Shown here piece by piece: positions 8,037 through 20,165 of a stretch of 64,000 bases of DNA; position 1 is the first letter of the stretch; each line of letters starts with the position of its first letter. The DNA comes from Patagioenas fasciata (Eukaryota; Chordata; Aves; Columbiformes; Columbidae): positions 124,001 through 188,000 of the forward strand of contig NW_027288575.1 in NCBI RefSeq assembly GCF_037038585.1, given 5' to 3'. The notes beneath the pieces are model-generated. The model was given only the letters and a program-made list of their open reading frames with translations, ran no database searches and had not been told where the DNA came from. A program made the translations under genes and the position numbers.

Positions 8037-8509
8037 TGAAACGGAGAAATAAGCTTGACAGCAGAGTCAATTACACCGTTAAGCAGGCAATGTTTCTTTC
8101 ATCTGCACTGGGGAGCTCTGGGGGTCGTCCTCTGCAAGTGCTCCCACGACTGGATGCTCTTGCATTGCTTATAATCACACAGTTGCTACATATTAATTAC
8201 AATTGTTTTAAATTTTGAACATACAATATATCTAACCTAAGAAATAATTGATGAAGTTAGTTATAAATGTTTAGTTTCTCACTGACAACACATCTATTAG
8301 TTAAATATAAACTAAGCTCTCAGCTTCTAAACAATGTGTTATTAAATCTTCTGTCTCCCTCTTGTCATGCAGAAGGATCTAAAAGGTGAAAAATATCCCC
8401 TCATCGTGCAGGCGGTCAGAAAGCATTTACCCCACGTGAACCGGTTAATGAAGGGTACATCTTCTATAACTTCATCGCAGTATACATTAACTTGGTAGCT
8501 TCTCTTGAA
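8037..8509 (-). mobile_element. ERV LTR, copy B
   Basis: Minus-strand LTR related to the one at 5201-5533 and longer because of an extra segment of roughly 125 bp (about 8120-8247). It ends in CCGTTTCA at 8037 like copy A. A polypurine tract adjoins its other end, as at the start of a 3' LTR, but no retroviral body is recognised beyond it. Confidence 0.65.
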
Positions 8510-8521
8510 TTCCCCCCTTTT
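8510..8521 (-). other. Polypurine tract beside LTR copy B
   Basis: The minus strand reads AAAAGGGGGGAA immediately before the LTR start. This is the usual plus-strand primer site of retroviruses and marks copy B as a former 3' LTR. Confidence 0.6.
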
Positions 8522-8683
8522 CAATACACTTGCAAACTCTTTGGCAGTATAAGTCTATGAAATATTATCCTCTCGCGTTGTGGTACAGCACAATTATTTG
8601 TTACCCACTAGCAGTACCAAACAGAACACTGTAGCGTAATGTAAGTAAAAACGACTAGCATCAAAATCAGAGTCCTAAGATCA
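8522..8683. other. Unassigned segment before CpG island A
   Basis: AT-richer DNA of about 160 bases without a recognisable gene; possibly the last trace of the retroviral body or host flank. Confidence 0.3.
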
Positions 8684-8806
8684 ATGCTGACAGAACTGCG
8701 AAGCCGCAGCTCCTGCCGGTTCTGGCGTTGGTTTCTGGCACTTCTGACCGCTTCGGGTCAAACGGCGCCTCTTCCCCCGGCCGTGCGCTGCAGTACCCGA
8801 GTTTCG

Positions 8807-8821
8807 CCACAGGGCGGCAGC
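8807..8821 (+). promoter_or_regulatory. Weak CTCF-like motif, related to the 264 site
   Basis: ccacagggcggcagc, followed by actgag, resembles ccaccagacggcagc-accgag at the stronger site but has altered spacing. It may be a diverged duplicate. Confidence 0.2.
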
Positions 8822-9295
8822 ACTGAGACCGCCGCGGCAGCCCCGGGCGAGCGGTCGTGCCGCGTTTCGCGGGAACCCCGCAAAATAAACTCCAGAAAAC
8901 AAACGCAACGAAACAAAAACGCACACAGAGAGCCGCGGAACGAAAGCCGCGCGTACAGGACACAGAACCCGCCGGGCCTCGCCCCGAGCTCCCGCCGAAG
9001 CGGCGCCCGACCCGCCACGCCACCGAGCCTGCCACCGCGCCTTAGCTCTGGTTTGAAACGTCTCCCCCCGACTAACGGGGGCTGCGCCGCTCCCGGAGCG
9101 ACTGCTGTCCCGGAGGGACACACGGCTCCAGACCGTAAGCCTTCGGCGCACCTGCCCTCGGGGTCACACACCTCCCACCGGCTTCGCCAACTCGGCCGTA
9201 AGGGCAGGGGGGAAACTGAACCGAACGCCTCCTCACCGCGCCGGCCCATCCCACTCCCCCCGTTCCAACGGCACGGTCACCCTCGCCGCGGCCGC

Positions 9296-9304
9296 ACTCA
9301 CCTG
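9296..9304 (-). other. Candidate minus-strand splice donor, CAG|GTGAGT
   Basis: The plus strand reads actcacctg, so the minus strand reads CAGGTGAGT, a full consensus donor. The last exon base is 9302 and the intron starts at 9301. It lies about 300-340 bases downstream, on the minus strand, of the ATTGG boxes at 9605 and 9640. This suits a first exon of a minus-strand transcript, probably noncoding. Confidence 0.45.
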
Positions 9305-9604
9305 CCGCCTCTTTCGCCGCTCCGTTCCCCTCGCACTCTCCCACCGTCCCGCCGGGCTCCGCGGGCACCGACACCCGCCGCGCCCCGGAGACCTCCGCGG
9401 CGGGAGGCCCCCTCTGCCTTTCTGTCGCCTCCTTCCTTTCTGCCGCCTCCGGGGACCTCACGAAGGGCTACCCTGAGCCGACTGCCTCCAGGTCCCCGGG
9501 TACCGGTTGCAGCAACCGCTCCACAGCCGCCCCGACCCCCGTTCCCGTTAATTCCCGGTACCCACCCCGAGACACCACGGACCCGCTCGCCAGGACCCGC
9601 GCTG

Positions 9605-9994
9605 ATTGGCTGCTTTCTACCCCACCACGCTGTCCTCCTATTGGATGCTCCGTCCGGCGCCCAGAGGCCCGCAACGCCCGCCCCTCCGGCAAAATGATAG
9701 CCTGCCTAGGCACGTCAATCACCATTTTCTCCGCCTATCAGAGCTCGCAGTGAGGGCAGGCGCAGTAGGGAGAGAGCAGCACCCGCCCCTTTCCGCAACA
9801 CGATTGGCTGCCGAAGACAAGTCAATCATCATTCTCTTGGCCCATCAGTACTCGCAGTTTGCTCATGCGCAGTACGGAGCCTCCGACACCCGCCCCTCCG
9901 GCAATCTGATTGGCGGACAGAATGGCAATTGACGTGCCTTGGCAGCCTATCAGCGATCCGCCCCCCCCCCAGCCTTCCCGCGCCATCTGATTGG
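9605..9994. promoter_or_regulatory. NF-Y/GC-box promoter cluster, unit 1
   Basis: Five ATTGG (reverse CCAAT) boxes at 9605, 9640, 9803, 9909 and 9990, with cccgcccct GC boxes at 9677, 9782 and 9889. NF-Y and Sp1-type factors bind such boxes in CpG-island promoters (established knowledge). The boxes are partly generated by the nested repeat listed next. Confidence 0.65.
9677..9994. repeat. Nested imperfect repeat of about 106 bp, three copies
   Basis: Copies start at 9677, 9782 and 9889, each with cccgcccct. Shared landmarks in order are GATAG/GATTGG, a TCAATCA-type word, CC(T/C)ATCAG, CTCGCAGT and GCGCAGTA. The third copy diverges and runs into the poly-C tract at 9960-9970. Copies differ by many substitutions, so this duplication is much older than the array. 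Confidence 0.6.
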
Positions 9995-10124
9995 CCCGCT
10001 CTGCACCCTCACCCGTCTGCTCTCCGCCCTGCCGGGCCCCCCCCGCCCTTTGCCCGCGCGGCTTCCAGCAGCCGCGTTTGAAAGGAAACAACAAACCGCG
10101 CTCCTTTGCTTTATGCTGACAAGG

Positions 10125-10132
10125 GGGGCGGG
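10125..10132 (+). promoter_or_regulatory. GC box upstream of a possible plus-strand start
   Basis: ggggcggg, followed about 10 bases later by the AT-rich cttaaatt, the only AT-rich patch inside island A. It could mark a plus-strand start region near 10160; weak evidence. Confidence 0.3.
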
Positions 10133-10433
10133 TGGTCACCTACCCTTAAATTCATTGTGAACAGAGAGAGCCGTAAGGAGCTCCAGCCGGCAGGTTTCTC
10201 TCCCCTGTGCCCGGGACTGAGGAGACGCCGCCTCCTCCTGCTGCCGCCTCGCCCGTTCCCCTCGCAGCGGGGCCGCCCCGGGAGAGCCGGGCGCCTCTTT
10301 TTTTCCCGGCGGCTCGTCCGACCGCTGCCCCCCCTTTCTGACGGGCACGACCTCGGTCGCAGCGGCAGCGCCCCCCTCTTACCCGCGGCACGGGCACCGG
10401 GCGCCGCTCCCCAGCTGCAGTTCCGGGCTGTGG

Positions 10434-10448
10434 CCACCAGACGGCAGC
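10434..10448 (+). promoter_or_regulatory. CTCF-type motif, one-base variant (unit 2)
   Basis: ccaccagacggcagc: one mismatch to the core consensus, at the K position. Confidence 0.4.
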
Positions 10449-12489
10449 ACCGAGCGCGGTCACGCAGCGCCCCCGGGCCCCGCAGCGCGGGCGCTTTTTC
10501 TTGACCCGTGGGCAGCCCGAGCTCCCCGAACGCGCTTTCCCAGAGCCGCGCACATGGCAGACACACTGATAAAAGATAATAGCCCGACATTGCTAAAATG
10601 TTTTTTTTTCCTAAAGATGCCTTCTATCCTAATAAAATACATTGCCTCTCCCTGTGCCCCGTGTCTTGTCTGCAGCAGTAACTCGGCTCGCCCGCAGCTG
10701 TGGCAGCTCTGCTGCTGCTACAGGGTCAGTTCCAGCCCTTACCCTCGGCTGAGCAGCAGCCGGGCAGGCGCTGTTGCTCTGGGCGCTGCGCCTCCTTCAG
10801 GAACGGTTCTCAAACGATCCTGTGCAACGATGTCCAGAGCCAGGACCCCCGCGGCGGGGAGACAGGAGTACACGGCCGGGCCCGTCCCGGCTCGGGGCTG
10901 TTTCCGCAGTCGCTGTGAGTTGATCCGTGAGCTGGAACCAACCTCCCCATGCCCCGGCCCGGCCCTTTGTCCCCGGCTTTCCCAGGGCAGCGCAGCGGGC
11001 TGGGTCACACCAACTGTTCTCTGCTGGCACCACCCAGCCGGGTCACCTGTGTCTGCGGTTGTGGGGACACCCCACGGGCTCCCTGGAAACGGACATCACA
11101 GCACTGAGAGGGGGCGTTCAGGAGCCTCTGCGCTTTTGGGTTGGTTTGTTTGGGGTTTTTTTCCTTTTGCTGTTTTGATCGTTAGCTTCTTGTTGCTGGT
11201 TGGTTTGTTTTTAAGCTGTTATTCTATATAGCTCATCCATGGTGCTTATAGAGCATGGGTAAATCTACCCTGCTTCCTCACAGGAGACAACCATCTCGCT
11301 TTACAACAGGTGATTGAATCTGCTATAGAAAAGTTCAACCACCTCCTGTACAGCAAAGGATAAAAGAAAGTATGGATTTTTGTTGCATCTAATCCACAAT
11401 GCAAGTACCCATTAACAATACATTAGCAGTGGGTTCCTTCAAATATTCACAGTGAAGGTAGTTCCTGGCACGATTGTATTAGCGTTCTTACTATTTTACG
11501 GGAGAAACACAGGGCACAGCTGATTTTGCCCACGTGCAGCGCAGTGATCACACGGGTGCGGTGAACCGGGTGGAAGGCCCTAGAAAAGGAAAATCAGCCT
11601 CCGTGTGCAGGGCCAAAACAGAAATCCTTTTCAAACTGTGCCATTTTAAAAAGCTACCAGGGGTATAAAGCAGAAAAAAGAGCAGTGAATGTGTATAATG
11701 ACACAATTAGATGGTTCTCCAGTTTCATGATGTGCTCTTTTACTAACAGTGTCTGCTGGAGTGGATACCCTGGACACCAACAAGCGGGTCCTGGTGCTGT
11801 GCCCATGGCGATTCATCCACTGTGGCCGTGGGTGTCAGGCCCTGATACAATAGACACAAAACCTTGGGAGGGAGGTGATCACAGTAGAACGCTTAGAGAT
11901 AATGGGCTAGCAGACTTGATTTAATCTTTATTTAAAAATACACATGGCTGCTGTCTTTTCTACAGTTTAGGTAGGACGGGCTCCAATATCTCTATGAATT
12001 ACAATACATGACAAAAATTAAAGGGGGAAAGCTTTATTTTTACAATGGTAAATACAGTCTAAATCGTAATTTGGGAAACAGATAAAGGGGTGTAGCAAAT
12101 GAGGCACAGACGATCCTGTTTTATCTCAGAAGGCTTTGGCGTATTTACAGCTTTAGGCACAGCGTGTCCAATCCCGTATAAAATGCACTGTCCATACCAA
12201 TTCAGCCTGTCCCCCGATATAAGGACATCAGGATGCCACCCTGCATTCACCAAGGGACAATCCTGATCTAATGTTCTCTGTGTATTCTACACCAATATCT
12301 GTTCGTCAACAAACCTTTTACTGGTTTCAATTTCTTTCCCTGATTGTCCTTTTTCAAATACAATGCGTATGTAACATTTTGTATTGTGTAATATGCATTA
12401 TATAATAGACAATATATGATTTAAAACATATCTCATTATATATTACATGTAGTGCATTACTATACTACACATCTCGGGTATACCCACCC

Positions 12490-15400
12490 AGACCTGTGCA
12501 GCATATTAATATTATTTACAGTGGCCACCATTAATTACAATATTCCCTGGTTGCTGTTCCCTAGGGAGTCAAACGATCCTTTTCCAATGTCACAAAACAC
12601 AGCCCGGGGGGGATTTCTTCCGAATCGCTCCTGTCCATTGTCCACTACCTATTTCACAATCACAATAACAGACAATTGGTGAACCATAAGTATTGGACTA
12701 CAAAATCACCCAAGACACAAGTAACAACAACAACAAATCACTAAAGACACAAACAATCATACAATTGCTAAGGCACAAACAGCAAAATCACTAAAGGTAC
12801 CTTTACCAAATTACTATTCCCTCGTTTTTCTCTTTTATTTATTGTTTTCTCATTTTCCTCTTTGGTTTTTTATTTCTTTTTAATTTACCCAATTTACCAA
12901 AACGCGCAGACCCAACGCGCTGGTGTCGCCCACGTCTCGCGCAGGCAGCCTGCAAACAAACCAGACTATGAAAGTGCCTTATCTCATTGATGGGGTTTTA
13001 CCCACGTCCCGAGCTGGCCCGAGGATCCGTGATCCCTTCCGGGAATTCCCCGGTGCCGGCACAAGGTCCCAGAGATCCTGGGGTCCACGGGAGGTCAGGC
13101 AGATTATCCCATCCTCGTCGCCAGAAAACGATACCGAAAAGTCGGCAAACAGACTCTTTAACACTGTTTTGAAAGTGTTAAAAAGCAGGCACTTTTATTA
13201 CGGCGCGCTGGGCACTCGGGGGATCGCTCCTCTAATCCAGCGTGCGTTCCGCTTTCCTCTGGTTTTACATATCCTGGAACTCCTGAAACAGCAAAACACG
13301 CCAACCACTGTTTACAGACGTCCCGTGCTCTTTCACCAGTGCGTGCAGCTGCAACGAGAAATCTGGAATGAGCGTCTACAGAAACACATACGTATTTACC
13401 CAATTCAGAACAACGCGTTACATCAGCTGGCCGTACTTGTCAGTAATCCCTCCTGGATTAACACCCTCTTTGGATGGCACGGGTGCCGACTGTTGGCAAT
13501 CAGGGCAGGACATAAGAACGCTCCTGGCCTGATCCGTTGTAATTTGAAATTGTCGTTTTAACGACTTTGCATTCTGGTGAAAGAGTTGATGTGATAATTT
13601 AGCTTGCTCCAAGGCTTTAGGCACAGTAAGCGGCACAGCTCGTGCATCGGCCCTCCTATTGCCTTCCGCAAGAGGTCCTGGAAGGGCAGCGCGAGAGCGG
13701 ATGTGCGCTGCATAAAAACCATGACGCCTATGATTTATTAGGAACCATAGCATTCTCAATCCAGCCATCAAAAGAGGATCATCCTCTTCCTTAAGAAAAG
13801 AAGCTTCCAGGCGGTTAAGTATGCCAGCTGCATAATGAGTCAGTTACAACATTCAAAGGCTCATTACAGAACACTCAAAAGCGATCCTAACAGCTGTCAG
13901 CTCAAGAACTTGTTTGACCCTTGGTCTCCTTTTTCTACCTTGTGTTTGCAACACTGGGTATCTGAGTTTAGCCATGTAATTACAACTTTACGTGAGCAAC
14001 CAGAGGCATCGGTAAATTCAGTCTTGTCGTTGCTGACAGCAGCACTTGCCATACAACGGTAAATTACCAATTTCAGCCCACAGTTTATGTTGAGGGTAAT
14101 AAACTGATATGTTCCCTGCGTATGTTGCCAATGCAATCTGGAAATTCACATCTTCAGTTAATTACCATTGTAACTTCACCTTTGTTCTAGGAACAAATAC
14201 ACCTTCAGGTCTATCCAATACATAGCATATAAACATTCCCTGCCTTTAATTATTGGTTTTGAATACATTTCTTTTATTATCCAAACTGTTTCCATTAGCG
14301 CGTGAGCTAGAAAAACCCATACTGCCCCAATCACCTTTCTCCTTCCTTGAGCTCTCCTGACCTGTGGTTCCACCACCCGTGTCTTCTTTCTGGGGCCCTC
14401 TTGACTCACAGGTGCGCTCCAACCCTCCTTCTCGATCACTCTTCCTCACAGGTTCGCCTCCTTCCGGGTGCAGCACCGCGCTTTGCGCACAGGCTTTCCT
14501 TCCTTGTCCAATTTATACAATGGCCTCTGCTCACAAGATTTCATCAAGGTTTCTCTATTCACATTATCACCAGGTGGTTCCTCAATCTCTTTCCTGTGAG
14601 CTAAAATACACCCGAACGGGCTCTTTTTCAGAATACCGCTACTACGCCGTCCTCCCATTACGCGTCACACGGAACGACACGGCTCATCTTGTAACAAATA
14701 CGAGCAAATAACTATTAACACCTACAGCAGTACTCCACAGATAATACTCAAACCTACCCACGACACACCGCCCTCACAAGTTGTACTCCAAGTTTATCCC
14801 ACCGTCTCCAAAACAAAACAATTCCGGTACCCAGCTCAAATCTCTCTAACACTCAGCACCGCAATTAGGACACTCTGCAACACAGATGGCTCCACAACGC
14901 TCACACTCCTTGCAAGTTAAAGCCACAGCAGCTCCTGCTGTAGTTTTCGGTGTTCAAGTGCATAGTCAGAACCAAGGCACATCCAAGAATTAAACCCAAC
15001 TACGGTACGCTTCACGGCTACATACAGAGCCAGCTTTGCACCACAACGGAGCACGGGAACAACCAACACCAAAAGCTGGCTGCACAAACAACTCCACAGC
15101 AACTACTGTATACCTCTAAGGTGCTCGCAACCCCGTCCACGCTATCCTGCCGAAATTCCGTACCACGACTTACGGACAGTTCGCGAGCACGTGACCGGTC
15201 CCAAATTTCAGAGAAGAAAGACTTCTCACCAGAGGTCCTCGTCCGTCCCCGCGGCGATCCGACCGAGACGAGGAGTCTCTCCAGAGACATCCCCGGGGTG
15301 CGCCAAGAGAGTCCTCGGCTCCACGGGCCCTGCGGCCGGACAGAGCGGGTCCTCCGGCTGGCTCACCGGCTGAAACGGGGAAAGAAACGGGACGGCAGAG

Positions 15401-16330
15401 TCAGCAGCACTGCTAAGCCACGTTCTTTATTTCATTTGACGATGTTAGTTATAATTGTTTAGTTTCTCGCTGACAATACATCTGTTAATTATTAGTCAAA
15501 TATAAACTAAGCTCTCAGCTTCTAAACAACGTGTTACTTAACCTTCCATCTCCCTCTTGTCGTGCAGAAGGATCTAAAAGGTGAAAAATATCCCCTCATC
15601 GTGCAGGCGGTCAGAAAGCATTTACCTCATGTCAACTGGTTAATGACGGGTACACCTTCTATAACTTCATCGCAGTATACGTTAACTTGGCAGCTTCTCT
15701 TCAAAAGCGAGAAGAGAAAAAAGGGACAGGGCTCTGAAAAAACAAGGCAGAGATCAAAGCAGCGGCGGGGACAGAGGAAAAGAGGCCGGAAGAGCACCAG
15801 GAACAGGGCACAGAAAGAAACAAATCGGCGCGGCGGCAGCGGCGCGGAGACGGAGGAAAAAAACCCGGCACGGTCAACGGGACAGAGAGGAACGCGACCA
15901 CGGGCAGGGAGCGGGACACGGGGACACGGCGAGGAACCACGGGACGCGGAGAGATACCAAAAAGTCGGCAAAAAAGACTCTCTAACGCTGTTCTGAAAGT
16001 GTTGAACGGCGGGCAATTTCAATACAGCGCACCGCACGCTCAGAGGATGGCCCCTGTATTTGAGCGTACGTGTGGTTCACGCTTCTTGGTATTCTTTACA
16101 TACACCTATTGCATATTCATTTGCTTCTACCGCTTAGTTAGTGCATTAAACAGAAGTTCTTTCCATAACCCCACCCTTCGCTGGCAGTCCATCTCTGGTA
16201 TGCCAGTGTCCATCAAGGGTCTCCAGCGGTCCCCGGTGCCCCTGCAGCCCGGTGCCCCCTGCCCCGGTGTTGGCTCCTCGACCTCATGTCTTGAGCACGC
16301 CCGCTGTCATTTTGTGCTGCTACTCAAGTA
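12490..16330 (-). mobile_element. ERV fossil cluster, unit 2
   Basis: Counterpart of 2320-6160 in unit 1: fossil 1 to about 13275 with PBS at 13106-13123, fossil 2 to 15703 with pol remnant 13275-14160, LTR remnant 15953-16330. Confidence 0.75.
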
Positions 16331-18206
16331 GCTCCTTCTCCATTTAGTGGAACGTCCCATTTTCCCAGCCTGCGAGCCAACGACATCCCGCTTTGCCCCA
16401 CCTCCAGTCCCTACAGAGCTAGTGTTTCTCTGTTAGGTTTCTGTTCCGTTAGGCCTGGTCTTGCTGCCTTATGCCAAGGGCTTTCTACAAGATTTTTGTT
16501 CCTCCTATCAACGGGAAGCAAGAGAGAGGGCAACAGGCAAAAACGATGGCAGAGCGAGAGACCGCGGGGAACACAGGGGCTTGGAGGAAGAAAGAGAGGA
16601 ATGAGGAGCCCCGCGGAGAGACGGAGGACAGGAAAAAAGAAAATAAAAAGAGAGAAAAAAAAACGGGGCGGCACAAAGGCTCAGAACGTGAACGAGGACG
16701 GGAACAGTGCCGTACGGAATGAAGAAAGCCGGCAACGCCGAGCACGACAAAGGCACAGAGAGAGAGACGGCGAAGGGAGGGAGGAAGGAAAGAGACAGAG
16801 CAGCACATACAGACACAGAGAGGAAACTAATGGCAGGGAAAAGAACGGGCCAGAGAAAGCGTGGGGAAAAAGGAGACGGAGGGGCAGGGAGGCACCAGGA
16901 CACACAAGCCGGGGACGAGGCCCCGAGGGCCAGGGACTCACAGCGGCTCTCGCTTTCGGTGGCTGCCAGGAGGCTTCTAACAGCTCAGACGCTCCCGTCT
17001 CCTTCTCTCCTCCCTTCCTCTCCGGTAACTCGGGGCGCTCGGCCGTCCTCAGCCTAGGAGAACACGGTGGGGTGTCAGGGCTCCTACGAGACGAGGCTTC
17101 GGGGACATGGAGCCTCGCTGGCTCGCTCGCCAGGCAGCCGTCCCGCTCCAGGATACGCGCACGGACCCTGCCGCGCACGTTGGCCCCCGGCCCGCCGCAC
17201 GCCGCGCAGAGGGAGCCTTCGCCACCCGGAGAGAGGGGCTCGCTCTCTCGCCCGCCGCAGGAAGCGGACGTTGGGCCGACGGCCCCGCATTTCTTCCTCT
17301 TTACCTCTCCCCAACCTCTCTGGCTCCAGCAGCAGCAGCCCCCGCCCACGCACGGGACGTGCTCCCCTGTCCCTGCTCCCGCCACGCTGCCAGACGAGCC
17401 TCGCCAGCCCGAGGCGGGCGCAGCCAACGGCATCCCCCGGGCTGGGAGCGAACGGCCACATCCTCAGCGCGGCCTCTGGGAGAGGGAGAGAAGAAGCAGC
17501 GGCCGTTAGCACCGTAGCTCACCCCTGCCCCAGCCTGCTCCTTCCGCAGGGGCCACCGGAGAGGTGCCGAGGGCCGGCTTGCCGCCTTCACGACGGGGCT
17601 TGGGAGCGGCCCAGGAACACGGGACGGGCTCGCAGGAGCTGCCGGAGCTGGGAGCGGCTGCACGGGGCGAGCGGGGCCGCGGGAGGAGGCTCGGGGGGAG
17701 CTCTGGCGAGCTGGGGACGCACCCGGCATCTGCCCCCGGCCGGCTGTCGCCTCCTGCTCCTCTGCCGCACGCTGGGGACGGAGGACGGCGCCGCGTCTCC
17801 CACCTGGGCGCTGCTCCCCAGGTTCCATTCCCCGCCTGGGCTGGGGGGTCTGCTGAGCATCGGGCGTTCACAGCTCCCCCTCAGAAACACAGAAATTCCA
17901 AATTAGAGTTCAGCCTCTGAAAAAAATAGAGCAGGAGAAAGCAGAGGAATTAGTCAGAAGAAGGGACAGGAGAGCAGCTGAGCTAACGGAGGATTCGAGG
18001 GAAACGGGCCACCCCAAAACACAAGGCATCCTCAAAAAACCAGAGCAACTGCAGCAACGCCAGACAGCATTAAGACAAACTGACACCGTTTAGGACACGC
18101 TCAGCATAAAAGCAAACACATCCACCGGTGCAGGAAAGCATCTCGCCCCTTCCCCACAGCACCGCCACAGGACACAGCCCTGTGAGGCCACGGGATGGGC
18201 TCGTAC

Positions 18207-18691
18207 TGAAACGGAGAAATAAGCTTGACAGCAGAGTCAATTACACCGTTAAGCAGGCAATGTTTCTTTCATCTGCACTGGGGAGCTCTGGGGGTCGTCC
18301 TCTGCAAGTGCTCCCACGACTGGATGCTCTTGCATTGCTTATAATCACACAGTTGCTACATATTAATTACAATTGTTTTAAATTTTGAACATACAATATA
18401 TCTAACCTAAGAAATAATTGATGAAGTTAGTTATAAATGTTTAGTTTCTCACTGACAACACATCTATTAGTTAAATATAAACTAAGCTCTCAGCTTCTAA
18501 ACAATGTGTTATTAAATCTTCTGTCTCCCTCTTGTCATGCAGAAGGATCTAAAAGGTGAAAAATATCCCCTCATCGTGCAGGCGGTCAGAAAGCATTTAC
18601 CCCACGTGAACCGGTTAATGAAGGGTACATCTTCTATAACTTCATCGCAGTATACATTAACTTGGTAGCTTCTCTTGAATTCCCCCCTTTT
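18207..18691 (-). mobile_element. ERV LTR copy B with polypurine tract, unit 2
   Basis: Counterpart of 8037-8521. Confidence 0.65.
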
Positions 18692-19774
18692 CAATACACT
18701 TGCAAACTCTTTGGCAGTATAAGTCTATGAAATATTATCCTCTCGCGTTGTGGTACAGCACAATTATTTGTTACCCACTAGCAGTACCAAACAGAACACT
18801 GTAGCGTAATGTAAGTAAAAACGACTAGCATCAAAATCAGAGTCCTAAGATCAATGCTGACAGAACTGCGAAGCCGCAGCTCCTGCCGGTTCTGGCGTTG
18901 GTTTCTGGCACTTCTGACCGCTTCGGGTCAAACGGCGCCTCTTCCCCCGGCCGTGCGCTGCAGTACCCGAGTTTCGCCACAGGGCGGCAGCACTGAGACC
19001 GCCGCGGCAGCCCCGGGCGAGCGGTCGTGCCGCGTTTCGCGGGAACCCCGCAAAATAAACTCCAGAAAACAAACGCAACGAAACAAAAACGCACACAGAG
19101 AGCCGCGGAACGAAAGCCGCGCGTACAGGACACAGAACCCGCCGGGCCTCGCCCCGAGCTCCCGCCGAAGCGGCGCCCGACCCGCCACGCCACCGAGCCT
19201 GCCACCGCGCCTTAGCTCTGGTTTGAAACGTCTCCCCCCGACTAACGGGGGCTGCGCCGCTCCCGGAGCGACTGCTGTCCCGGAGGGACACACGGCTCCA
19301 GACCGTAAGCCTTCGGCGCACCTGCCCTCGGGGTCACACACCTCCCACCGGCTTCGCCAACTCGGCCGTAAGGGCAGGGGGGAAACTGAACCGAACGCCT
19401 CCTCACCGCGCCGGCCCATCCCACTCCCCCCGTTCCAACGGCACGGTCACCCTCGCCGCGGCCGCACTCACCTGCCGCCTCTTTCGCCGCTCCGTTCCCC
19501 TCGCACTCTCCCACCGTCCCGCCGGGCTCCGCGGGCACCGACACCCGCCGCGCCCCGGAGACCTCCGCGGCGGGAGGCCCCCTCTGCCTTTCTGTCGCCT
19601 CCTTCCTTTCTGCCGCCTCCGGGGACCTCACGAAGGGCTACCCTGAGCCGACTGCCTCCAGGTCCCCGGGTACCGGTTGCAGCAACCGCTCCACAGCCGC
19701 CCCGACCCCCGTTCCCGTTAATTCCCGGTACCCACCCCGAGACACCACGGACCCGCTCGCCAGGACCCGCGCTG

Positions 19775-20165
19775 ATTGGCTGCTTTCCACCCCACCACGC
19801 TGTCCTCCTATTGGATGCTCCGTCCGGCGCCCAGAGGCCCGCAACGCCCGCCCCTCCGGCAAAATGATAGCCTGCCTAGGCACGTCAATCACCATTTTCT
19901 CCGCCTATCAGAGCTCGCAGTGAGGGCAGGCGCAGTAGGGAGAGAGCAGCACCCGCCCCTTTCCGCAACACGATTGGCTGCCGAAGACAAGTCAATCATC
20001 ATTCTCTTGGCCCATCAGTACTCGCAGTTTGCTCATGCGCAGTACGGAGCCTCCGACACCCGCCCCTCCGGCAATCTGATTGGCGGACAGAATGGCAATT
20101 GACGTGCCTTGGCAGCCTATCAGCGATCCGCCCCCCCCCCCAGCCTTCCCGCGCCATCTGATTGG
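19775..20165. promoter_or_regulatory. NF-Y/GC-box promoter cluster, unit 2
   Basis: ATTGG boxes at 19775, 19810, 19973, 20079 and 20161; the poly-C run before the last box is one base longer than in other clean units. Confidence 0.65.

Larger units (their letters stand above)
1..10170. repeat. Macrosatellite unit 1 (10,170 bp)
   Basis: First full unit, phased arbitrarily on the window start; the motif ccgtaaggagctcc that opens it recurs at 10171, 20342, 30512, 40682, 50852 and 61028. Unit 1 is the most divergent of the clean copies, with about a dozen private substitutions, for example G at 272, G at 690, C at 750, T at 1000 and G at 1749. The array may extend further left, since the window opens inside a unit. 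Confidence 0.98.
8684..11120. promoter_or_regulatory. CpG island A (unit 1 into unit 2)
   Basis: About 2.4 kb of CpG-dense DNA spanning the arbitrary unit border. It contains the NF-Y/GC-box cluster, a GC box at 10125-10132 and a CTCF-type motif. The same island recurs from about 18854, 29025, 39195, 49365 and 59535. The architecture is that of a CpG-island promoter; activity is inferred. Confidence 0.7.

Noticed and set aside
8684-9697. Long plus-strand open frame (337 codons) rich in Pro, Arg and Ala
   Set aside because: CpG-island DNA is poor in stop codons. Frames on the other strand are similarly long, no domain is seen, and the frame collapses with single-base noise in the unit 6 copy.
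9960-9970. Poly-C length difference as a functional variant
   Set aside because: A change of one base in a run of ten C is common through slippage or sequencing error.
1-10170. Multicopy sex-linked bird gene such as HINTW
   Set aside because: No exon of that protein family could be recognised in any frame. Linkage to a sex chromosome cannot be judged from sequence alone.
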